A stretch of DNA of 11,388 bases, taken from Alistipes sp. UBA936. GTDB lineage: Bacteria; Bacteroidota; Bacteroidia; Bacteroidales; Rikenellaceae. Of this stretch, positions 6,276 to 11,388 are shown one piece after another (position 1 is the first letter of the stretch; each line of letters opens with the position of its first letter). Below the pieces are notes generated by a model. The model worked only from the letters and a program-made list of their open reading frames with translations. It was not told the origin of the DNA and made no database searches. A program made the translations under genes and the position numbers. Location: assembly GCA_002293505.1 (NCBI GenBank), contig DBDI01000030.1, positions 145,461 to 156,848 of the forward strand, written 5' to 3'.

Positions 6276-6359
6276 GCCCGGATGGCGGAATTGGTAGACG
6301 CGTTGGTCTCAAACACCAATGACCGCAAGGTTGTGCCGGTTCGATCCCGGCTCCGGGTA
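6276..6359 (+). tRNA. tRNA-Leu (anticodon CAA)
   Basis: This 84-nt class II tRNA decodes UUG. The acceptor stem GCCCGGA (6276-6282) pairs with TCCGGGT (6352-6358), with G1-U72 as a wobble and A6359 as the discriminator base required for leucine identity. The anticodon stem TTGGT/ACCAA encloses the loop CTCAAAC with anticodon CAA at 6310-6312. A long variable arm (about 15 nt) precedes the T-arm, whose GCCGG/CCGGC stem encloses TTCGATC. CCA is not encoded; the bases after A73 are CAG, so the end must be added enzymatically. Its own promoter is upstream and a strong terminator immediately downstream. Confidence 0.97.
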
Positions 6360-6364
6360 CAGCG

Positions 6365-6395
6365 AAAGCGCCAGCTGCGAGGTTGGCGCTTTTTT
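6365..6395 (+). terminator. Intrinsic terminator after tRNA-Leu
   Basis: AAAGCGCCA (6365-6373) pairs perfectly with TGGCGCTTT (6384-6392), and two further inner pairs reduce the loop to about 6 nt. A T6 run begins at 6390. This is a strong rho-independent terminator for the tRNA transcript. It ends only 25 bp before the peptidase start codon. Confidence 0.9.
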
Positions 6396-6420
6396 GATAT
6401 AGCCTAAAAACCACTACACG

Positions 6421-8454
6421 ATGAAGAATCTGATAATTATTGCTTGCCTTATGGTGACCTCCGCGATGGCAACACCTGCGTGGACCGTTCAGCCCGACGT
6501 TGTCGAGAGTACGATCGCCGAACTCGTAGCCAAAACCGCTGCCCAAAACCCGGCCCAAAACCCGGCCCAAACCCCCGACCAGAAGGCCCGAATCGACTCT
6601 GGCGTCCGCGGTATCGCCCGTCTGTGGCAGGAGCAGGACGGTAGTGACGAAGCTTTCAGAACCTTCTGCCTCGAAAATTACATCTCCGATCCCGCCGAAC
6701 GCCGCACCGTTTTCCTCAGGATCAGCGACTACCTCGAGGCCTTGGACGGTAACTTCGCTCGTATGTCCGAACGACTGGATTGGCACGTGACCCTCGCTAC
6801 CGGGCCGATTCTTCCTGTCGATTATATGTTCTCGTCTCTTTCGCCTCGCGCGCACTTGACCGAGGATCTGTACAACTCTAAGATCGCCTTCTACATCGCT
6901 CTTAATTTTCCCAAACTTTCTCTTGCTCAGAAAGAATCTCTCGGCGAGGACCGCCTTGCTTGGGCTTATGCTCGCCTCGGGGATTGGTTCACTGCTCGTA
7001 TCCCGACCCACGTCCGCCTGCTCAATGCGGAGGTTAGTAACGCTGCCGACCGTTACATCGACTCCTATAATATATATATGGGTTCGCTTCTGAACCCCGC
7101 CGGCGTGAAGGCTTTTCCCTCGGATATGATCCTGTTGAGCCATTGGAACCTTCGCGATGAGATCAAGGCTAATTACAACAAAGGTCCCGCCGGATTGGAC
7201 AAACAGCGTACTGTTTACGAGGTGATGAAACGCATCATCGGCCAGGACATCCCGCGCGAAGTGATCGACTCCGGCGCCTTCGATTGGAACCCTTACTCCA
7301 ACACCCTCTTCAAAGACGGCATCCCGGCCTCCTTCACTCCCGAATCGCCCGCTCGTTACCAGAAGATGTTGGATAACTTCCACGCCCAGCAGCGCATCGA
7401 CACCTACACCGGCGACACTTACCTCGACCGTAAGTTCGACGACGAGATGGAGATGGCACTCTCCGACGTCGAGGCTCTGTTCGACGACTTCCTCTCCGCT
7501 CCGGAGCTCAAAGCCGTCGGCGCCATCATCTCTTCTCGCCTTGGCCGCCCTCTGGAGGCTTTCGACATTTGGTACGACGGATTTAAACCCCGTGCCGACC
7601 TCGACACCGAGGCTCTCGATGCCCGCCTCCGGGCGATGTATCCCGACGCCTCGGCGATGGAGGCCGATTTGAATAATATTCTTATCACTCTTGGTTACTC
7701 TCCCGAGCGCGCCGCCTACCTGACCGATAAAATCGCCGTCGACCCAGCTCGCGGTTCGGGCCACGCTGCCGGGGCTTCGATGAAGGGTCAGAAGGCCCGC
7801 CTTCGCACCCGTATTCCTGCCGGTGGGATGGATTACAAGGGTTACAACATCGCTGTCCACGAGTTCGGCCACAACATCGAGCAGACCATCTCGCTTTACG
7901 ACGTCGATTACTACTTGCTGAACGGCGTTCCCAACACCTCTTTCACCGAGGCACTGGCTTTTGTTTTCCAGAAGCGCGACCTCGAGATCCTCGGCATCAC
8001 CGACTCCGACCCTCAGCGCGCCCGGATGGATTTGTTGGACAAGGTCTGGAGCCTTTACGAGATTGCTGGCGTTTCGGTGCTCGACATCGAGGTGTGGAAA
8101 TGGCTCTACGCCAACCCTTCCGCCTCCGCTTCCGAATTGCAGCAGGCCGTGCAGCGCATCGCCAAAGATGTTTGGAACCGTTACTTCGCTCCCGTGTTCG
8201 GCATTAGAGACGAGCCCGTCCTCGCCATCTACTCCCATATGATCGGTTACCCGCTCTACTTGTCGGCTTACGCTTTCGGGCAGATCATCGAGTTTCAGTT
8301 GGAGAACCACTTTGCCGACCGCGACTTCGCTTCGGAGGTCGACCGCATCTTCCGCCTCGGGCGCCTCACTCCCAACGTCTGGATTGAGCAGGCGACCGGC
8401 CAGCCCCTCAGCGCCGAACCCATCCTCGAGAACTTAAGAAATATTCTTCAATGA
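6421..8454 (+). CDS. Exported M3-like zinc metallopeptidase (gluzincin)
   Basis: This 677-aa protein has a Sec signal peptide (MKN, hydrophobic core, probable cleavage after AMA near residue 17). The zinc motif is H480-E481-F482-G483-H484, with a third ligand, probably Glu510, in TEALAF 26 residues later. Near the C-terminus, H606 and Y610 in YSHMIGYPLYLSAYAFGQ resemble the substrate-binding His/Tyr region of M3 oligopeptidases (thimet oligopeptidase family), and the spacings HExxH-to-Glu and Glu-to-His are close to that family. The N-terminal two thirds are helical and not closely recognisable, so substrate range is open; M3 enzymes usually cut short peptides. Residues 41-52 carry an AQNP-type tandem repeat. 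A 25-bp leader separates it from the tRNA terminator. It overlaps the fucosidase gene by ATGA, implying translational coupling. Secretion is unusual for M3 enzymes, which are mostly cytoplasmic. Confidence 0.85.
   Translation: MKNLIIIACLMVTSAMATPAWTVQPDVVESTIAELVAKTAAQNPAQNPAQTPDQKARIDSGVRGIARLWQEQDGSDEAFRTFCLENYISDPAERRTVFLRISDYLEALDGNFARMSERLDWHVTLATGPILPVDYMFSSLSPRAHLTEDLYNSKIAFYIALNFPKLSLAQKESLGEDRLAWAYARLGDWFTARIPTHVRLLNAEVSNAADRYIDSYNIYMGSLLNPAGVKAFPSDMILLSHWNLRDEIKANYNKGPAGLDKQRTVYEVMKRIIGQDIPREVIDSGAFDWNPYSNTLFKDGIPASFTPESPARYQKMLDNFHAQQRIDTYTGDTYLDRKFDDEMEMALSDVEALFDDFLSAPELKAVGAIISSRLGRPLEAFDIWYDGFKPRADLDTEALDARLRAMYPDASAMEADLNNILITLGYSPERAAYLTDKIAVDPARGSGHAAGASMKGQKARLRTRIPAGGMDYKGYNIAVHEFGHNIEQTISLYDVDYYLLNGVPNTSFTEALAFVFQKRDLEILGITDSDPQRARMDLLDKVWSLYEIAGVSVLDIEVWKWLYANPSASASELQQAVQRIAKDVWNRYFAPVFGIRDEPVLAIYSHMIGYPLYLSAYAFGQIIEFQLENHFADRDFASEVDRIFRLGRLTPNVWIEQATGQPLSAEPILENLRNILQ
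6541..6576 (+). repeat. 12-bp tandem repeat (3 units) within the peptidase gene
   Basis: GCCCAAAACCCG occurs twice in perfect copies (6541-6564) followed by a third imperfect unit. It encodes AQNP-AQNP-AQTP at residues 41-52, just after the signal peptide region. The unit is a multiple of three, so copy-number change would alter linker length without shifting the frame. Confidence 0.8.
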
Positions 8455-9863
8455 AAAGAATTATCTTCGCCTCGTTGCTTACCCTCGCCGCATTTTCGTT
8501 GTCCGCTCAAGTGCTTCCCGCTCAGCCGAGACGCACCGATGAGGCGATGAATCGTTGGCGTGGTCACGGGCTCGGACAGTTCGTCCATTGGGGCCTTTAC
8601 TCGATTCCTGGCGGCCAGTGGAACGGCAAAACTTACACCGGTGCCTCCGAGTGGATCCGTTCCTGGGACGGGATGCCGAACGAGGATTACGACAACCTCT
8701 ACAAACAGTTCGACCCCAAACACTTCGACGCCGCACAATGGGCCCGGCAGGCCAAAGATATGGGGGCCGGTTACGTAATCTTCACCACCAAACACCACGA
8801 CGGTTTCTGTATGTGGCCCAGCCGCTTCTCCGACTACACCGTTGCCAACACTCCCTACAAAGAAGACGTGGTGAAACAGGTGGTCGACGCCTATTCCGCC
8901 GAGGGTATCGACGTTCACCTCTACTTCTCGGTTATGGATTGGAATCAGGGCGGTTGGCTCTACTCGCCGCCGAAAACCGACGAGGAACGGGTCCGCTGGG
9001 AGGAGTTCAAACAGTTTACCCGTAACCAGTTGCTCGAGCTGTTGGATAATTACCCTCAGATCAAGGGTCTGTGGTTCGACGGGACTTGGGACGCATCCTG
9101 GATCGCCGAGTGGGAATTCGCTCGCGACCTCGAAACGGAGATTCGCACCAAAAGCCCCGGTATCATCATCGGCAGCCGCTTTCGCGCCGACGCACAGGGC
9201 TTCCGCCACCACGACGCCGACGGCAACCTTATCGGCGACTACGACCAGACCTGGGAACGCGACATCCCTACCTCTGCCGACCAACTGCGCGGTAACGATT
9301 GGGATTGTTGTATGACCATCGCCGAGAACGGTTGGGGCTATACTAAGAATCACACTTCTTACCAGAAGAGTCCTTTCGAGTTGATAAGTATGATCTCCGA
9401 GTGTAACTCGATGGGTGGAAACTTCGTGCTCAACTTCGGGCCCGATGGAAACGGAGTCATACGCCCCGAGGAGTGCCTCATCGCCTCCGAGATCGGCCGC
9501 TGGATGGCTGTCTACGGCGAGGCTGTTCGTGATACGGAGCCTGCCGCCGACATCCGTAAACAGGGCTGGGGATTTATGACCCGTAAGGGCGACCGGCTCT
9601 TCCTCCACGTTTACAACCGCCCGATCAACAACATCCTTCGCATAGAGTTCGGGCGCAAAACCTACGTCCCGGGAGTGGTGGTTATGTTGAAGGACGGCAG
9701 CAGATTGCACGTCACCGATGCCGGACGCAACAAACAGAACGCCCGCCTGTTCAACCTCCACCTGCCTCCCGCCGCCGACACCCCCGACGGGCCGTTCGTC
9801 GTGGAGGTCGAGCTGGTTGACAACACCGGCGAGGGCGACGCATATCAACAAGCAAATACCTGA
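8451..9863 (+). CDS. Exported alpha-L-fucosidase, GH29
   Basis: This 470-aa enzyme is predicted to release L-fucose from glycan ends with retention of configuration. A signal peptide (MKRIIFASLLTLAAFSLSAQ, 1-20) sends it to the periplasm or surface. The (beta/alpha)8 barrel (about 30-350) includes GLGQFVHWGLYS, the fucose-binding TKHHDGF (His115/His116) and GLWFDGTWD with catalytic nucleophile Asp210. In many relatives the general acid/base segment reads W-E-x-C; here it reads D283-W284-D285-C286, with Asp in place of Glu. Another Glu, E269 in TWERDIP, may take the role. WGY near 297 and GGNFVLNFGPDGNG follow as expected. A beta-sandwich domain makes up roughly 355-470. It overlaps the upstream peptidase by 4 bp (ATGA) and precedes the GH3 gene by 5 bp. 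Confidence 0.93.
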   Translation: MKRIIFASLLTLAAFSLSAQVLPAQPRRTDEAMNRWRGHGLGQFVHWGLYSIPGGQWNGKTYTGASEWIRSWDGMPNEDYDNLYKQFDPKHFDAAQWARQAKDMGAGYVIFTTKHHDGFCMWPSRFSDYTVANTPYKEDVVKQVVDAYSAEGIDVHLYFSVMDWNQGGWLYSPPKTDEERVRWEEFKQFTRNQLLELLDNYPQIKGLWFDGTWDASWIAEWEFARDLETEIRTKSPGIIIGSRFRADAQGFRHHDADGNLIGDYDQTWERDIPTSADQLRGNDWDCCMTIAENGWGYTKNHTSYQKSPFELISMISECNSMGGNFVLNFGPDGNGVIRPEECLIASEIGRWMAVYGEAVRDTEPAADIRKQGWGFMTRKGDRLFLHVYNRPINNILRIEFGRKTYVPGVVVMLKDGSRLHVTDAGRNKQNARLFNLHLPPAADTPDGPFVVEVELVDNTGEGDAYQQANT

Positions 9864-9868
9864 TCGTT

Positions 9869-11388
9869 ATGAAGAAAATACTTATCATCGCACTATTGGC
9901 TATGACCGCCACGATCGCACAGGCAAAGAAACCGTTGCCGTACCAGGACCCCGCGCTGCCCGTCGAGGAACGCGTGGCCGACCTTGTGGGCCGAATGACG
10001 CTCCACGAGAAAGTCTCCCAACTCACCCAGTTGACCCTCGGGCTGAACACCAACGTGAACAACATCAACGACCCCACGGAGACCGTTCCCGGGGAGATCG
10101 GGTCGGTAATCTTCTTCGGCGAAGACCCGGCGGTTCACAACTCTTTGCAGCGTAAAGCTATGGCCACTCGTCTCGGTATTCCCGTTCTGTTCGGGTTCGA
10201 CGTTATCCACGGCTTCCGCACGGTTTACCCCATTTCGCTGGCTCAGGCTGCTTCGTGGAACCCCGCTCTGGTCGAGGCTGCTTGTGCTATGGCTGCTCGC
10301 GAGGCTCGGGCTTCGGGCGTGGCTTGGACATTCTCGCCGATGATCGACATCGCTCGTGACGGCCGTTGGGGCCGCATCTCCGAGGGTTACGGCGAGGATC
10401 CATACACCAACTCTGTCTTCGCGGTCGCTTCCGTGCTGGGTTATCAGGGTTACGATCCGCTCGACCTTTCCGCTGCCGACCGCGTTGCCGCTTGCCTGAA
10501 ACACTACGTCGGATACGGCGCTTCCGAGGCCGGACTGGATTACGCCTACACCGAGATCTCCGACCAGACCCTATGGGACACCTACCTGCCTCCCTACAAG
10601 GCGGGCATCGAGGCTGGCGCGGCTACCGTTATGAGTTCGTTCAACGACGTCAGCGGCACTCCCACTACCGCCAGTAACTACCTTCTGACCGAAATTCTCA
10701 AACAGCGCTGGGGCCACGACGGGTTCGTGGTTTCGGACTGGGGTTCGATAGGACAGCTTATCAATCAGGGCGTTGCGGTGGACAACAAGGAGGCTGCGAT
10801 GAAGGCTTTCAACGCCGGGGTCGAGATGGATATGGTCAGCGATGCCTACCTGCCCCACCTGCCCGCGCTGATCGAGGAGGGTAAGGTCTCGATGGCTGCC
10901 GTGGACGAGGCTGTTGCCCGCGTGCTTCGCCTGAAGTTTCGTCTCGGGCTGTTCGAACGCCCGTTGGTGCCCGAAACCACGGAGGACGAGCGCTACCTCT
11001 CTCCCGAAAGCCGCCGCGTTGCCGAGCAGTTGGCCGCCGAGTCGATGGTGCTTCTCAAGAACGAAAGCGCCGAGCAGGGACAAGGCGCCGTACTGCCTTT
11101 ACACACTGCCACCGATGCCTCGCCGAGCACTGTTCGAAAGATCGCGCTCATCGGCCCGATGGTCGAAGGCGACACTCACCTGTTGGGTTCGTGGTCGCCC
11201 CACGGTCGGGAACAGGATGTGACGGGGATTCTGGAGGGTATGCGCGCCGAGTTCGCGGGCCGGGCCGAGCTTCTGACTGCCGCGGGTTGTGACTTCGACG
11301 GCGACGACCGCTCCGGGTTCACCTCTGCCGTTGCCTCTGCCCGGCAGGCCGACGTCGTGGTTCTGTGCCTCGGCGAACAGAAGGGTTG
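9869..11388 (+). CDS. bglX: Exported beta-glucosidase-type glycoside hydrolase, GH3 (3' cut by window)
   Basis: An open frame of 506 codons runs off the right edge. A signal peptide (MKKILIIALLAMTATIAQA) indicates export. The GH3 barrel domain shows DEGRW-like DGRWGR (164-169) followed by SEGYGEDP, the substrate-binding K211-H212, and VVSDWGS with nucleophile Asp290. The linker to the second alpha/beta domain begins near 375, with AAESMVLLKN ending at Asn398, and DVVVLCLGEQKG is the last visible motif. The acid/base Glu lies beyond the window in the C-terminal part; BglX-type proteins are about 750-770 aa. The type is typically periplasmic and cleaves beta-linked glucose or related sugars, but GH3 specificity varies, so xylosidase or other activity is possible. 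It starts 5 bp after the fucosidase and is probably in the same transcript. Confidence 0.94.
   Translation, partial: MKKILIIALLAMTATIAQAKKPLPYQDPALPVEERVADLVGRMTLHEKVSQLTQLTLGLNTNVNNINDPTETVPGEIGSVIFFGEDPAVHNSLQRKAMATRLGIPVLFGFDVIHGFRTVYPISLAQAASWNPALVEAACAMAAREARASGVAWTFSPMIDIARDGRWGRISEGYGEDPYTNSVFAVASVLGYQGYDPLDLSAADRVAACLKHYVGYGASEAGLDYAYTEISDQTLWDTYLPPYKAGIEAGAATVMSSFNDVSGTPTTASNYLLTEILKQRWGHDGFVVSDWGSIGQLINQGVAVDNKEAAMKAFNAGVEMDMVSDAYLPHLPALIEEGKVSMAAVDEAVARVLRLKFRLGLFERPLVPETTEDERYLSPESRRVAEQLAAESMVLLKNESAEQGQGAVLPLHTATDASPSTVRKIALIGPMVEGDTHLLGSWSPHGREQDVTGILEGMRAEFAGRAELLTAAGCDFDGDDRSGFTSAVASARQADVVVLCLGEQKG

Noticed and set aside
6276..6420. tRNA-Leu 3' end as an attachment site for an integrated island
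   Set aside because: No integrase, no repeat of the tRNA 3' end elsewhere in the window, and the downstream genes do not differ clearly in base composition.
7067..7083. Short TATA-repeat in the peptidase gene as a regulatory site
   Set aside because: It encodes ordinary Tyr/Asn/Ile residues inside the reading frame and has no nearby promoter partner.
6199..8310. 703-codon open frame on the minus strand
   Set aside because: It lies antisense to the peptidase gene and crosses the tRNA. Its C-terminal part is the well-known spurious translation of an antisense tRNA-Leu (a GIEPAQPCGHW-type string). The sense strand has clear family motifs.
8448..9851. 467-codon open frame on the minus strand
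   Set aside because: Antisense shadow of the GH29 fucosidase caused by GC-rich codon use; Val/Gly/Glu-rich with no domain signature.

Overview
The window looks like a chromosomal segment of a GC-moderate member of the Bacteroidales, perhaps Rikenellaceae/Alistipes-like. This is inferred from the diheme-type succinate dehydrogenase/fumarate reductase subunits, TAnnTTTG promoter boxes, the lack of Shine-Dalgarno sequences, a tRNA without encoded CCA, and GC-rich coding sequence around one very AT-rich spacer. The genus is a guess. No integrase, transposase, CRISPR array or phage gene was seen.

Left part (1-2415), plus strand: the 3' portion of sdhA/frdA, then sdhB/frdB, then a small secreted thioredoxin-like protein 5 bp downstream. 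It reads as a respiratory complex operon that enters from the left, with a possible envelope redox helper at its end. A 24-bp perfect palindrome and a C-rich spacer separate it from the convergent tyrS.

Middle (2416-6033): dnaX and tyrS lie on the minus strand 20 bp apart (dnaX first), and ogt (O6-alkylguanine-DNA alkyltransferase) diverges from dnaX. These are housekeeping functions: replication clamp loader, tRNA charging and DNA repair.

Spacer 6034-6420: AT-rich and densely organised. On the minus strand there is a strong promoter box, about 90 nt without a convincing gene, and a hairpin followed by a U-rich tract: a candidate small RNA convergent with ogt. On the plus strand there is a Bacteroidetes-type promoter, tRNA-Leu(CAA) and a strong intrinsic terminator.

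Right part (6421-end), plus strand: a tight three-gene cluster encoding an exported M3-like zinc metallopeptidase, an exported GH29 alpha-L-fucosidase (ATGA overlap) and an exported GH3 beta-glucosidase-type enzyme (5-bp gap, runs off the window). Together they would trim peptide, fucose and beta-linked sugars, as expected for foraging on glycoproteins or fucosylated glycans. No promoter is visible between the tRNA terminator and the first gene. The best leads for new biology are the small RNA candidate and the peptidase-fucosidase-GH3 cluster.
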